A DNA stretch of 64,000 bases from Catellatospora sp. TT07R-123 (GTDB lineage: Bacteria; Actinomycetota; Actinomycetes; Mycobacteriales; Micromonosporaceae): positions 2,046,001 through 2,110,000 of the forward strand of contig NZ_BNEM01000001.1 in NCBI RefSeq assembly GCF_018327705.1, given 5' to 3'. The position numbers and the translations under genes were made by a program. The notes under the pieces were generated by a model that made no database searches, was not told the origin of the DNA, and saw only the letters and a list, made by a program, of their open reading frames with translations. Below are positions 41,559 through 50,741 of this stretch, piece after piece (the stretch's first letter is position 1; each line of letters opens with the position of its first letter).

Positions 41559-42797
41559 TCAGGCGGAGCGGCCGTCGTCGGCCGGGCAGCGGCCGCGATC
41601 GGTGTAGCGGTCGGCGAACCGGGCCGTGGCGGCCGCGGCCCAGGCGGGCACCCGGATCCGGTGCAGCGTGTCCAGGGCGATCTCCATCAGCGAGCGGGCG
41701 GCCGCGGCCAGGTCGGGCCGGGCCATGCCCTCGCGGGCGGCGTCGATCCAGTACGCCCGGTCGGCGCCTTCCGGCAGGTCGGCGGCGACGGCGGCGGCCC
41801 GGTCGGAGCCGGTCGGGTCGTCGAGCAGGGCGGCCACCACGGTGGCGGGCACGGCCCAGTCGTCGCCGCGCTGCGCGTCGATCATGCGGATCTCCAGGTG
41901 GCCACGCGCCCGTACGGGCGGGATGACGCTCTTGAGGTGGCGGCGCAGGTCGGCCAGGTTGGCCGCGCGCGGGCCCTGGCCGCGCAGCCAGTGCCGCATG
42001 GTGAAGCCGACCGGCGGCACCAGCCACGGCCGCCCCGTGGGCATCCGCACGCCGGTGACCTGCGCGTCGAGCGCGTACGCGGTCCAGACGGCCCGGCACT
42101 CCCCGGCCGGGACCGGGTCGGTGCGGGTCGGGTCGGTGCGAAAGCGCAGCAGCTGGCGGGTGCTGCGGCCGCCGTCGCCCAGCGAGTTGGCGAACATCGC
42201 CATCAGGGCCGGGCCGAGCGTGTTGAGCAGCCACCAGCGCCGCTGGCGGCCGCGCCAGCCGGCCGAGTCGTCCCCCGCATCGACGTTGACCTGCACCGAC
42301 GCGGCGTTGCACATCATCTGGCGGCCCACCGGACCGTACTGGTCGTAGGCGGCTTCCAGCGCGACGTAGCGCGGGTTGTCGACGAGCCGCCGGGCCGGGC
42401 GCGAGTCCAGCCCGGCGCCGATCAGGCGCAGGCCGCGGGCGCGCACCTCGTTCCTGATCACGGACATGTCCTCGGCGGCGGCGGTGAGGCAGTCGGTCAG
42501 GTTCGCGGCGGGCAGGGTGGACAGCTCGACCTGGCCGCCGGATTCGAAACTGATGGCGCTGCCGTACGGCAGGCGGCGGCCGGGCGGGTTGACCACGGCC
42601 TCGACCAGCGCGTGGTCGGGCCGGGCCAGCGGTGCCGTCGGGTCGACGACCAGCCACTCCAGCTCGACGCCGACGCATCCGATCCGCTGCGTGACGAAGG
42701 CGTTGTTGAAGACCCACTCCTCGGCGTACGGCTCCGAGAGCGCACGTGACACCCGCACCTCCACGACAGGTTCGACCAGCAGGGGAAACGGCCGCAC
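41559..42797 (-). CDS. egtA: Glutamate-cysteine ligase, EgtA-type
   Basis: A 412-residue GCS2-like ligase that would form gamma-glutamylcysteine, the sulphur donor in ergothioneine synthesis. Motifs: GCVGVELEWLVVDPTAPLAR, SFESGGQVELSTLPA, QMMCNAASVQVNVDAG and HLEIRMIDAQRGDDWAVP. Many actinobacteria encode egtA beside egtB, egtC and egtD; none of those is here, so assignment rests on similarity. A GTG start at 42797 was taken; a later GTG (VSRALSE) is possible. Convergent with the small membrane protein gene. Confidence 0.82.
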   Translation of the reverse strand: MRPFPLLVEPVVEVRVSRALSEPYAEEWVFNNAFVTQRIGCVGVELEWLVVDPTAPLARPDHALVEAVVNPPGRRLPYGSAISFESGGQVELSTLPAANLTDCLTAAAEDMSVIRNEVRARGLRLIGAGLDSRPARRLVDNPRYVALEAAYDQYGPVGRQMMCNAASVQVNVDAGDDSAGWRGRQRRWWLLNTLGPALMAMFANSLGDGGRSTRQLLRFRTDPTRTDPVPAGECRAVWTAYALDAQVTGVRMPTGRPWLVPPVGFTMRHWLRGQGPRAANLADLRRHLKSVIPPVRARGHLEIRMIDAQRGDDWAVPATVVAALLDDPTGSDRAAAVAADLPEGADRAYWIDAAREGMARPDLAAAARSLMEIALDTLHRIRVPAWAAAATARFADRYTDRGRCPADDGRSA

Positions 42798-43001
42798 TGT
42801 GCCGCCAACAGTTGCGGGCTCAACCGATTTTCCATCGACAGTTGTCGGTTGTCCAGGGTCCGAACGCTCAGGTCATCAGGGCATTACGCTCAGTCCGCCG
42901 CCGGATCGGGCCATCCGGCGCCCGGCAGAATGGATAGTGCCGAGGTAGTCCGCTACGCGCGTGCGGGCACAGGCGCCCGCGGGCGCGCTAGGGTGGCGAT
43001 C

Positions 43002-43964
43002 ATGCGTTATCGCCCGCTCGGCGCCTCCGGCCTGACCGTCTCCGCGGTCGGCCTCGGCTGCAACAACTTCGGCTGGCGGCTCGACCTCGACGGCACCCGC
43101 GCCGTCGTCGAAGCCGCCCTCGACGCCGGCATCACGTTCTTCGACACCGCCGACATCTACGGCCGTGGCACGGCCGTCGGGGCGTCGGAGTCCATGCTCG
43201 GCGAGGTCCTGAAGGGACGCCGGGACCAGGTCGTGCTGGCCACCAAGTTCGGCCACCAGCACATCGACATCGGCTACGGGCCGGCTGCCGGGGCCAAGGG
43301 CGGGCGCGCGTACATCCGGCGGGCGGTGGAGGCGTCGCTGCGCCGCCTGGGCACCGACCACATCGACCTGTATCAGATCCACACCCCCGACCCGGTCACC
43401 CCGATCGGCGAGACCCTGTCGGCCCTGCACGAGCTCGTGCTGGAGGGCAAGGTCCGCTACATCGGCAGCTCCCAGTTCGCCGGGTGGCAGATCGCCGACG
43501 CCGTACGCGTGGCGCAGCAGCTCAACACCACCGCGTTCATCAGCGCCCAGGACCACTGGTCGCTGCTGGAGCGCGGCATCGAGGCCGAGGTCGTGCCCGC
43601 CGCCCGCCACTACGGCCTGGGCGTGCTGCCGTTCTTCCCGCTCGCCAACGGCCTGCTCACCGGCAAGGTCCGCCGCGGCCAGGGCGCGCCCGACACCAGC
43701 CGCCTGGCCAAGGACTCGGCCGGGTTCATCACCGAGGCGCGGCTGGACACCGTCGAGACGCTGGCCGGATGGGCCGACGAGCACGGGCACGGCCTGGTGG
43801 AGACCGCCATCGGCTGGCTGGCCGCGCAGCCCGGCTGCGGTTCGGTCATCGCCGGGGCGACCAGCCCCGAGCAGGTGCGCGCCAACGCCGCGGCCGCCGA
43901 CTGGACCCCGTCGGCGCAGGACCTGGCCGAGCTGGACAAGCTGTCGCCGCCGCCCGCCCGCTGA
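43002..43964 (+). CDS. Aldo/keto reductase
   Basis: A 320-residue TIM-barrel NADPH-dependent reductase. The catalytic tetrad is visible: Asp and Tyr in FFDTADIYGRG, Lys in VVLATKFGHQ and His in LYQIHTPD; cofactor-binding VIAGATSPEQV is near the C-terminus. Similar to the YhdN/potassium-channel-beta type group. TAGGGT 7 nt before ATG 43002 suggests a leaderless message. It is followed at 28 nt by a GNAT gene with its own strong ribosome binding site, probably in the same transcript. Confidence 0.92.
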   Translation: MRYRPLGASGLTVSAVGLGCNNFGWRLDLDGTRAVVEAALDAGITFFDTADIYGRGTAVGASESMLGEVLKGRRDQVVLATKFGHQHIDIGYGPAAGAKGGRAYIRRAVEASLRRLGTDHIDLYQIHTPDPVTPIGETLSALHELVLEGKVRYIGSSQFAGWQIADAVRVAQQLNTTAFISAQDHWSLLERGIEAEVVPAARHYGLGVLPFFPLANGLLTGKVRRGQGAPDTSRLAKDSAGFITEARLDTVETLAGWADEHGHGLVETAIGWLAAQPGCGSVIAGATSPEQVRANAAAADWTPSAQDLAELDKLSPPPAR

Positions 43965-43992
43965 GCGCGGACGGCGCAGGAAGGAGGAGCCC

Positions 43993-44280
43993 GTGGCCGA
44001 GGTCGAGGTCGTCGAGGTGCCCGCGAGCAGTCGGTACGAGGCCCGCGAGGGCGGGGTGCTGCTCGGGGTGCTGACGTACCGCCGCAAGCCCGGCATGGTG
44101 GTCTTCGACCACACCGGGGTGGAACCCGAGGCGCGCGGGCGCGGCATCGGCGGCCTGCTGGTCGCCGCCGCCATGGCCGACGCGGCCGCCGACGGGGTGC
44201 ACGTCGTGCCCGCCTGCTCCTTCGTCCGCCGCTGGATCGACGACCACCCCGAGTACCTGCCGCTCACCGAGCACGCCTGA
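43993..44280 (+). CDS. Small GNAT-like acetyltransferase (YjdJ type)
   Basis: A 95-residue protein of the short GNAT group that keeps only the acetyl-CoA core: YRRKPGMVVFDHTGVEPEAR, RGRGIGGLLVAAAM and the closing VVPACSFVRRWIDDHPEY. The C-terminal HPEY and Cys are typical of this group. GTG start preceded by AAGGAGGAG. It lies 28 nt after the aldo/keto reductase gene, likely co-transcribed, and is followed by a strong terminator. Confidence 0.9.
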   Translation: MAEVEVVEVPASSRYEAREGGVLLGVLTYRRKPGMVVFDHTGVEPEARGRGIGGLLVAAAMADAAADGVHVVPACSFVRRWIDDHPEYLPLTEHA

Positions 44281-44289
44281 CCGTTTCGG

Positions 44290-44319
44290 CACCGGCACGC
44301 CACATCGGGCGTGCCGGTG
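44290..44319 (+). terminator. Terminator after the aldo/keto reductase-GNAT unit
   Basis: A perfect 12-bp stem (CACCGGCACGCC and complement) with a 6-nt loop, 9 nt past the GNAT stop codon. Confidence 0.75.
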
Positions 44320-44404
44320 TGACCCGGACGACAGTGGACAGGGTCTGCTAGACGTGTACGAGCCGCATCAGAACAGCGGCACGCACACGAGGAGAAGCGG
44401 ACCA

Positions 44405-45394
44405 GTGGTTTTCAAGAGGATGCTCTCGGCGCTCGGCGTCGGCGGCCCGTCGGTCGACACCGTCCTGTCCACGCCGGTGGTGCGCCCCGGCGGCATACTG
44501 GCCGGCCAGGTGCACATCCGCGGCGGCGAGCGCGACACCCTCATCGAGTACGTCTCGATCGGCCTGGTCACCCGGGTCGAGGTCGAGCACGGCGACAGCG
44601 AGTACGGCAGCACGGTCGAGTTCCAGCATGTCCGGCTGACCGGCGCGTTCACGCTCGCCGCGGGCGCGACCCAGACGCTGCCGTTCCAGCTGGAGATCCC
44701 CTGGGAGGCCCCGGTCACCGCGTTCTACGGCACGCCGCTGCGCGGCATGACCATGGGCGTGCACACCGAGCTGTCGGTCGCCAACGCGGTGGACAAGACC
44801 GACCTCGACGCGGTCGCCATCGAGCCGCTGCCGCTCCAGGCCGAGATCATGGAGGCGTTCACGCGGATGGGCTTCCAGTTCGCCCGCGCCGACCTCGAAC
44901 GCGGCCGCATCCACGGCGTGCACCAGACGCTGCCGTTCTACCAGGAGATCGAGTTCTACCCGGCCCCCGCGTACAGCGGCCGGATGCGGCAGCTCGAACT
45001 GACCTTCGTCACCAGTCCGCACGGCATGGACGTGGTGCTGGAGTTCGACAAGCGCGGGTTCGGCTCGCACGACTCGTTCAGCCGCCACCACGTCAGCCAC
45101 GCCGACGCCGGCCGCACCGACTGGACCGCCGTGATCGACGGCTGGATCCGCCAGGCCCTGGAGCGCCACGGCAGCCACGGCTACGGCCACCAGCAGTACG
45201 GGCACCAGCAGTACGGGCACCAGCAGTACGGGCACGGCTACGGCCACCACGGCGGGCACGGCCACGGCGGCGACGGGTACGGCATGGGCACGGTCGTCGC
45301 GGCGGGCGCCGCGGGTTTCCTGGGCGGCATGGTCGCCGGGGAGATCGCCGAGGAGGTCTTCGACTTCGACGACGACGGCGGCTTCTTCGAGTAG
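44405..45394 (+). CDS. Spo0M-family protein
   Basis: A 329-residue protein with an arrestin-like Spo0M domain (about 1-250; VFKRMLSALGVGGPSVDTVL, GGILAGQVHIRGG, FQLEIPWEAPVT, MDVVLEFDKRG). Next is a low-complexity stretch of Gly/His/Gln/Tyr with three QQYGH units encoded by a 15-bp DNA repeat (about 45190-45235), then a hydrophobic segment VVAAGAAGFLGGMVAGEIAE and an acidic end FDFDDDGGFFE. The start at GTG 44405 has GAGGAG 10 nt upstream. Spo0M proteins modulate sporulation or cell-envelope events; the His-rich repeat could bind metal and the hydrophobic tail could touch the membrane. Confidence 0.88.
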   Translation: MVFKRMLSALGVGGPSVDTVLSTPVVRPGGILAGQVHIRGGERDTLIEYVSIGLVTRVEVEHGDSEYGSTVEFQHVRLTGAFTLAAGATQTLPFQLEIPWEAPVTAFYGTPLRGMTMGVHTELSVANAVDKTDLDAVAIEPLPLQAEIMEAFTRMGFQFARADLERGRIHGVHQTLPFYQEIEFYPAPAYSGRMRQLELTFVTSPHGMDVVLEFDKRGFGSHDSFSRHHVSHADAGRTDWTAVIDGWIRQALERHGSHGYGHQQYGHQQYGHQQYGHGYGHHGGHGHGGDGYGMGTVVAAGAAGFLGGMVAGEIAEEVFDFDDDGGFFE

Positions 45395-45453
45395 TGACCC
45401 ACGCCGCCAGGTCGGCGGTGCTGTGCGGCGGGACGAGCGGCTAAGGTGGGCCG

Positions 45454-45543
45454 GTGTTCAAGGCCCTCGTGTGCTTCATGCTCGTCTTCATCGCCGTCGG
45501 CGCCGCCGGGATGTGGCTGGCGACCCAGCGCGGCAAGCGCTGA
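45454..45543 (+). CDS. 29-residue single-pass membrane microprotein
   Basis: GTG 45454 opens a 30-codon frame: VFKALVCFMLVFIAVGAAGM then WLATQRGKR. One membrane helix is followed by a basic tail (RGKR), so the C-terminus should face the cytoplasm. TAAGGT is 6 nt before the GTG, the leaderless layout used by neighbouring genes, and the stop is 15 nt before the TSUP gene. The hydrophobic composition with a clean positive-inside end argues against chance. Family not recognised. Confidence 0.6.
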   Translation: MFKALVCFMLVFIAVGAAGMWLATQRGKR

Positions 45544-45558
45544 TCACTGCCACCCCTC

Positions 45559-46329
45559 ATGGACGCCGGCACCCTCACGCTGCTGCTGACCGCCGCCACC
45601 GCCGCCGGGTGGGTGGACGCCGTGGTCGGCGGCGGCGGCCTCCTGCTGCTGCCCGCCCTGCTGATCGGCCTGCCCAACGTGCCGGTCGCCACGGTGCTGG
45701 GCACGAACAAGATGACCGCGATCGCGGGCACCTCCAGCGCCGCGGTGCTGTACGCCCGGCGCACCCGCATCGACTGGCGGGTGGCCGGGCCGGCCGCGGC
45801 GATGGCCGTGGTCGTCTCCGGCATCGGCGCCTGGTTCGCCGGGTCGGTGCCGCCGGACGCGTACCGGCCGGTGGTGCTGGCCATCCTGGTGGGCGTCGCC
45901 CTGTTCGTGACGTTCCGCCCGAACAACGGGGTCACCGCCCACCCGGAGAAGCGCACCAGGACCCGTGCGGCGGTCGCGGTCGCGCTGGCCGGCGGCCTGA
46001 TCGCCCTGTACGACGGCATGATCGGCCCCGGCACCGGCACCTTCCTGGTGCTCACCTTCACCACCGTGATCGGCGCCGACTTCCTGCACGGCTCGGCCAT
46101 GGCCAAGATCGTCAACGCGGGCACCAACCTCGGCGCGCTGATCGTCTTCTCGCTCGGCGGCCACGTGTGGTGGCAGCTCGGCGCGGCGATGGCCGTCTGC
46201 AACATCATCGGCGCGCAGCTCGGCGCCCGGCTGGCCCTCAAGCGCGGCTCCGGCTTCGTCCGCATCGTGCTCCTGGTCGTCGTCCTGGCCCTGATCGCCC
46301 GCCTGTCCTACGACCAGTGGTTCGCCTGA
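45559..46329 (+). CDS. TSUP-family (TauE/SafE-like) transporter
   Basis: A 256-residue membrane protein with eight or so segments. Conserved features: AAGWVDAVVGGGGLLLLPAL in the first half and its counterpart LYDGMIGPGTGTFLVLTF in the second, plus GTNKMTAIAGT and KIVNAGTNLGALIVF. TSUP proteins export sulphite, sulfonates or other organic anions. It follows the 29-residue membrane protein by 15 nt, likely in one transcript, and is followed by a family B hairpin. Confidence 0.92.
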   Translation: MDAGTLTLLLTAATAAGWVDAVVGGGGLLLLPALLIGLPNVPVATVLGTNKMTAIAGTSSAAVLYARRTRIDWRVAGPAAAMAVVVSGIGAWFAGSVPPDAYRPVVLAILVGVALFVTFRPNNGVTAHPEKRTRTRAAVAVALAGGLIALYDGMIGPGTGTFLVLTFTTVIGADFLHGSAMAKIVNAGTNLGALIVFSLGGHVWWQLGAAMAVCNIIGAQLGARLALKRGSGFVRIVLLVVVLALIARLSYDQWFA

Positions 46330-46403
46330 CCCCGGTCCCGCCCCACCACCCCCGCCCCACCACCACGCCCGCCGCACGACCGCGCCCCGCCCACCGCTCG
46401 GCC

Positions 46404-46462
46404 GAGTTGCCGGGCAATCGGGCGTATTCCGCCCGGCCATAGGCCCGACTGCCCGGCAACTC
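46404..46462 (+). repeat. Family B palindromic element, copy 4
   Basis: 20-nt arms GAGTTGCCGGGCAATCGGGC and GCCCGACTGCCCGGCAACTC, one mismatch, 19-nt loop; 74 nt past the TSUP stop codon. Confidence 0.85.
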
Positions 46463-46553
46463 GGACCACTCGGACCGCCCGCACCACTCCGGAGACTCGG
46501 ACCACTCGGGGGACTTGGACCGCGAGGGGCGGGTTGACCGCGATCATGGAGGC

Positions 46554-47417
46554 ATGGCCTCGGCGGCGGCACGGCGGAAGGGCAGCGGCCCGGCCGTCCT
46601 GCTCATCCTCGGGTCGATGCTGTCGGTGCAGGTCGGCGCGGCCGCGTCGACAGGGCTGTTCGACGCCGTCGGCCCGGCGGGCACGGCGTGGCTGCGCCAG
46701 TGCTGGGCAACCGTGGCGTTCTGGCTGATCGCCCGCCCGACGTGGCGGTGGCTGCGCGCGCAGCGCCGGGCCGACCTGGCCGGAGCGCTGCTGCTGGGCG
46801 CGGTGAGCGCGGTGATGAGCGTGGCGTTCTTCGAGGCGATCGCGCGGATCCCGCTGGCCACCGCGGTGGCGCTGGAGTTCCTGGGCCCGCTGGGGCTGGC
46901 GGTGGTGCGGCGGACCGGCCGGTCCGGACTGGTGTGGCCGGTGTTCGCGCTGGCGGGCGTGCTGGCGCTGACCCGGCCGTGGCGGGGCGGCGTCTCGGTG
47001 GCCGGCGTCGCGCTGGCGCTGGTCGCGGCGGCCGGGTGGGCGGCGTACATCCTGCTGACGCAGCGGGTCGGCGACCGGTTCGAGGGGGTCAAGGGGCTGG
47101 CGGTGGCGATGCCCGCGGCGGTGGTGGTGACGGCGCTGTTCGGCGTGCCGCAGGCGGCGGGCGGGCTGACCGGCCCGGTGGTGGCGCAGGCGGCGTGGCT
47201 GGCGCTGCTGCTGCCGGTGCTGCCGTACGCGCTGGAGCTGCTCGCGCTGCGCCGGCTCAACGTGGCGGCCTTCGGCACCCTGATGTGCCTGGAACCGGCG
47301 TTCGCGCTGCTGGTCGGTGCGGTGCTGCTGGGCCAGGCACCGGCACCGGCGCAGGTGCTCGGGGTGGCGCTGGTCGTCGTGGCCGGGATCGGCGCGCAGC
47401 GCACCGGGCACCGGTGA
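46554..47417 (+). CDS. EamA-family transporter, RhtA-like
   Basis: A 287-residue membrane protein with ten predicted segments in two EamA halves. LGSMLSVQVGAAASTGLFDA and VGPAGTAWLRQCWATVAFWL resemble the start of RhtA, a threonine/homoserine exporter, as do SVAFFEAIARIPLATAVALEF and MCLEPAFALLVGAVLLGQ. Start at MASAAARR (46554) has GGAGGC nearby. It directly precedes the iron-box siderophore operon, so it could export the siderophore or a precursor, although the iron box lies downstream of it and it is not obviously co-regulated. Confidence 0.88.
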   Translation: MASAAARRKGSGPAVLLILGSMLSVQVGAAASTGLFDAVGPAGTAWLRQCWATVAFWLIARPTWRWLRAQRRADLAGALLLGAVSAVMSVAFFEAIARIPLATAVALEFLGPLGLAVVRRTGRSGLVWPVFALAGVLALTRPWRGGVSVAGVALALVAAAGWAAYILLTQRVGDRFEGVKGLAVAMPAAVVVTALFGVPQAAGGLTGPVVAQAAWLALLLPVLPYALELLALRRLNVAAFGTLMCLEPAFALLVGAVLLGQAPAPAQVLGVALVVVAGIGAQRTGHR

Positions 47418-47443
47418 CGGGAAGCACTTCGACCGCGCGCCAG

Positions 47444-47462
47444 ATTGGTTAGGCATACCTAA
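47444..47462. promoter_or_regulatory. IdeR/DtxR-type iron box before the siderophore operon
   Basis: ATTGGTTAGGCATACCTAA agrees with the DtxR/IdeR consensus TTAGGTTAGGCTAACCTAA at 15 of 19 positions, including the whole GGTTAGGC block and ACCTAA. It lies about 100 nt before the first synthetase gene, so the operon should be repressed when iron is plentiful. Confidence 0.85.
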
Positions 47463-47559
47463 GAAGCTAGGCTGGTTTCGGCCCGGTAGCGGGCCGGACA
47501 GGCGTGGTCCACACTGGATCTCCAGCCGTCGCTGCCGGGGAGGGGTTCCCATCAACACC

Positions 47560-49119
47560 GTGCCGAACACCGACGACACGCTCCCCGGCGCCCGCGCTGC
47601 GGTGCTCGCCCGGCTGTGGGGTGCCCTGGTCCGCGAGCCGCTGCCCGGCGTGGCCGAGCGCCGGGTGTACGGCACGGACGTCCTGGTCACCCTCGCCTCC
47701 GGCCAGCGGCTGATGGGCAGCGCCGCGATGGCCGAGATGTTCGCCGTCGCGCCGGAGGGCCTGCGCATCGCGCTGGAGACCGAGCGCCACGACGACCCCG
47801 CCGCGCTGCTGCGGGCCCTCGACCTGCCCGGACATCCGCGGCGGCTGGCCGAGGAGGTCGCCGACAGCGTGGTGCAGCTGGCCCTGGCCCGCGCCGGGCA
47901 GCCCGGCCCGCACCGCGGCACGCCCGTGCTGGACGCGCTGGCCGGTCGCGCCGACGGCCTGGCGGTGCTGGAGCAGGCCGTGGTCGACGGCCACCCGCTG
48001 CACCCCTGCTGCCGCACCCGGCTCGGCATGTCCCAGGCCGAGTCCCTGGCGTACGCCCCCGAGCACCGGCCCACGGTGGGCCTGGAGGTGTTCACCGTCC
48101 CGGCCAGGCGCTGGCTGACCACGGGCGCGGGGCTGGCACCCCGGCTGCCGGTGCACCCGTGGCAGCGCGAGCACGTGCTGTCGGCGTACCCCTTCCTGAA
48201 ACCGACCGGCGAGAAGATCGCGGCCCGGCCGCTGATGTCGCTGCGCACGCTCGCCGCGGTCGCCGACCCCACCCGGCACTACAAGACGTCGGTGGACGTG
48301 CAGATGACCAGCGCGGTCCGCATCGTCTCCCCCGCCGCGGTGCGCAACGGCCCGGTGGTGTCGAAACTGCTCGCCCAGCTCGGCGCCGACCTGGGCCTGT
48401 CGGTGTGGCCGGAGCTGGCCGCGGGCGCGGTGCTCGACGAGTCCGGGCAGCCGCTGCGCAGCCTGGCCGTGGTGGCCCGCCGTGCCGCCCGCCCCGGCCC
48501 GAACGAGGTGATCCTGCCGGTCGCGGCGCTGTCGGCGCCCTCGCCGGCCGACGGCCGCCCGCTGCTGTGCGAGGCGGTGACGTCGGGCTACGGCGGGCAC
48601 CCCGCCGGGTTCGTCGCCGACCTGGCCGGGCTGATCGTGCCGGTGCTGCTGACGCTGCTGCACCGGGGTGTGGCGCTGGAGGCGCACGGGCAGAACCTGC
48701 TGGTCACGCTCAGCCACGGGCGGCCCACGGGGCTGTCGTACCGCGACATCGGCGGCATCCGGGTCAGCCCGCAGCGGCTGCGCCGCCACGGCGCGGACGT
48801 GCCGGCGCTGCACGGCGACCTGGCCACCGACGACCCCGCGCAGCTGCGGGCCAAGGTGCTGGCCTCCGGCATCGCGGTCGCGCTCGGCGAGCCCATCGCG
48901 ACCGTCAGCCGGGAGTACGGTGTCGACCCGGCCGCGCTGTGGCGCCTGGTCCGCGACCGGGTCGAGGCGCTCTACGACGCGCTGCCGCCCTCGGCCGCCG
49001 GCGACGCCCGCGCGGTGCTCGGCGACACCCTGCCGCTCAAGGCCACCACGGTGATGCGGCTGGCCGACGATCCGCTGGCCGACGTGTGGGCCGCGCTGCC
49101 GAACCCGCTGGCCCAGTGA
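47560..49119 (+). CDS. IucA/IucC-family NIS siderophore synthetase (first)
   Basis: A 519-residue ATP-dependent synthetase that would join a carboxylic acid such as citrate to an amine or alcohol. Family blocks: GHPLHPCCRTRLGMSQAE, HYKTSVDVQMTSAVRIVSPA, GVALEAHGQNLLV and YRDIGGIRVSPQ (ATP and substrate site). It is shorter than the usual 580-620 residues, mainly at the N-terminus. The start is uncertain: GTG 47560 lies 14 nt after GGGAGGGG, while an ATC codon is at the ideal spacing; no other start is in frame. The stop overlaps the next gene's ATG. Confidence 0.9.
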   Translation: MPNTDDTLPGARAAVLARLWGALVREPLPGVAERRVYGTDVLVTLASGQRLMGSAAMAEMFAVAPEGLRIALETERHDDPAALLRALDLPGHPRRLAEEVADSVVQLALARAGQPGPHRGTPVLDALAGRADGLAVLEQAVVDGHPLHPCCRTRLGMSQAESLAYAPEHRPTVGLEVFTVPARRWLTTGAGLAPRLPVHPWQREHVLSAYPFLKPTGEKIAARPLMSLRTLAAVADPTRHYKTSVDVQMTSAVRIVSPAAVRNGPVVSKLLAQLGADLGLSVWPELAAGAVLDESGQPLRSLAVVARRAARPGPNEVILPVAALSAPSPADGRPLLCEAVTSGYGGHPAGFVADLAGLIVPVLLTLLHRGVALEAHGQNLLVTLSHGRPTGLSYRDIGGIRVSPQRLRRHGADVPALHGDLATDDPAQLRAKVLASGIAVALGEPIATVSREYGVDPAALWRLVRDRVEALYDALPPSAAGDARAVLGDTLPLKATTVMRLADDPLADVWAALPNPLAQ

Positions 49120-50741
49120 TGCGCACGCTCGACGGCTCGATGGCCGCCGAGGTGGCCGGGATCGCCCCGGACCTGCTCGACGGCTACCGCGACGCGCTGC
49201 CGCGGGCGCGCGAGGCGGTCGCGACGCGGCTGGCCGAGGCGCTGTGGCGCGAGGACCTGGGCGACGCGCGGCGGCGCTTCCGGGGCACGGTGCACGGGTT
49301 CGAGCGGGTGGTGCTCGGGCCGGTCGCCGACGACCCGCTGTCGCTGACCGACCATCCGGGGCTGCGCGCCGAACTGGACAGCGCGGTGCACGGGCTGGCC
49401 CTGGCGTACGCGCGGCGCGCCGTACAGGACCCGGGGCACCGGGCTGCCGCGACCGCGCTCGGGCTGCCCGACCTGCCGTCGCTGCTGGCCGACCTGGACC
49501 CGGACGAGCGGGTGGCGCGGCTGGAGCGGCTGGCCACCGAGGGGCACAACCTGCACCCGTGCGGGCGGACCCGGCTGGGCTGGGGCGCGGCCGACATGAT
49601 CGCGCACGACCTGGAGACCGCGTCGACGGCGGTCGGGTTCGTCGCCGCCGGGCCCGATCTGGTGCTCGGCGACGACCCGGCCGAGCGGCTGGGCGTCGCG
49701 GCGCCGCCGGGGCGGCGGGTGCTGCCGGTGCACATCTGGCAGCTGCGGCGCCTGCGCGAGCGGCACCCGGAGCTGTTCGCCGACGGCACGCTGCGGGTGC
49801 TCGACCCGGTGCTGCCCGCACTGCCCACGGCGGCGCTGCGCACGGTGCTGCTGACCAACCGGCCCGGCCCGGCCGTGTACCTGAAGCTGTCGCTGGACGT
49901 CCAGATCACCTCGACCCGGCGGACCATCTCGGTCGCCTCGACCCGCAACGGGCCCGCCCTGTCCGCGGTGCTCAGCGCGCTGCTCGCCGACGACCCGGCC
50001 GGGGAGCGGCTGCTGCTGATGACCGAACCGGCGGGCACGGCCGCGCTGGTCGGCGACTCGCGCCAGCTGAGCACCATCGTCCGCGACGGCCTCGGCCCGC
50101 TGCTCGCGCCGGGCGACGAGCCGGTGCCCGGCAGCGCGCTGGCCGCGGTCGACCCGGTCAGCGGCGGCACCGTCCTGTCCGGCCTGGTCGACCGGTATGC
50201 CCGCACCCGCGGACTCGCGTCGCCGCAGGCGGCCGCGACGGGCTTCCTCACCGAGTACGCCGAACTGCTGCTGCCGCCGGTGCTGCGCCTGGCCGCCCGC
50301 TACGGCATCGGGCTGGAGGCGCACCTGCAGAACTGCGTGCCGGTGTTCCGCGGCGGCGTCCCGCACCGGATGGGCATCCGGGACCTGGCCGGGATGCGCG
50401 TGCACGAGGGGCGGCTGGCGGCCGCCGGGATCGGGCTGCGGCTGTGGCCGGGGTCGGTGATCGGCACGGGCGACGAGCCGGTGCTGCTGGCGAAGGTGGC
50501 GTACACGGCGTTCCAGGCGCACCTGGGCGAGGTGGTGCTGCGGCTGGGCCAGTCGCACGGGCTGGCCGAGGCCGACGCCTGGGCGGTGGTGCGCCGCGTC
50601 GTGGACGCCGCCCTGGCCGGACATCCCGACCACGCCTTCTACACCGCGCCGACGGTGCCGCACAAGGCGCTGACCAGGATGCGCCTGGCCGGTTCCGGCG
50701 ATCTCCACGTGCCCGTGCAGAATCCGCTGTATGCCCGCTGA
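49119..50741 (+). CDS. IucA/IucC-family NIS siderophore synthetase (second)
   Basis: A 540-residue second NIS synthetase, only distantly similar to the first. Blocks: GHNLHPCGRTRLGWGAAD, YLKLSLDVQITSTRRTISVA, GIGLEAHLQNCVPVFRGG and MGIRDLAGMRVHEG. Having two different synthetases suggests an asymmetric product built in two condensation steps, as in staphyloferrin B or vibrioferrin pathways. The ATG overlaps the previous stop (TGATG) and its own end overlaps the decarboxylase start by 11 nt, a tightly coupled operon. Confidence 0.92.
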   Translation: MRTLDGSMAAEVAGIAPDLLDGYRDALPRAREAVATRLAEALWREDLGDARRRFRGTVHGFERVVLGPVADDPLSLTDHPGLRAELDSAVHGLALAYARRAVQDPGHRAAATALGLPDLPSLLADLDPDERVARLERLATEGHNLHPCGRTRLGWGAADMIAHDLETASTAVGFVAAGPDLVLGDDPAERLGVAAPPGRRVLPVHIWQLRRLRERHPELFADGTLRVLDPVLPALPTAALRTVLLTNRPGPAVYLKLSLDVQITSTRRTISVASTRNGPALSAVLSALLADDPAGERLLLMTEPAGTAALVGDSRQLSTIVRDGLGPLLAPGDEPVPGSALAAVDPVSGGTVLSGLVDRYARTRGLASPQAAATGFLTEYAELLLPPVLRLAARYGIGLEAHLQNCVPVFRGGVPHRMGIRDLAGMRVHEGRLAAAGIGLRLWPGSVIGTGDEPVLLAKVAYTAFQAHLGEVVLRLGQSHGLAEADAWAVVRRVVDAALAGHPDHAFYTAPTVPHKALTRMRLAGSGDLHVPVQNPLYAR

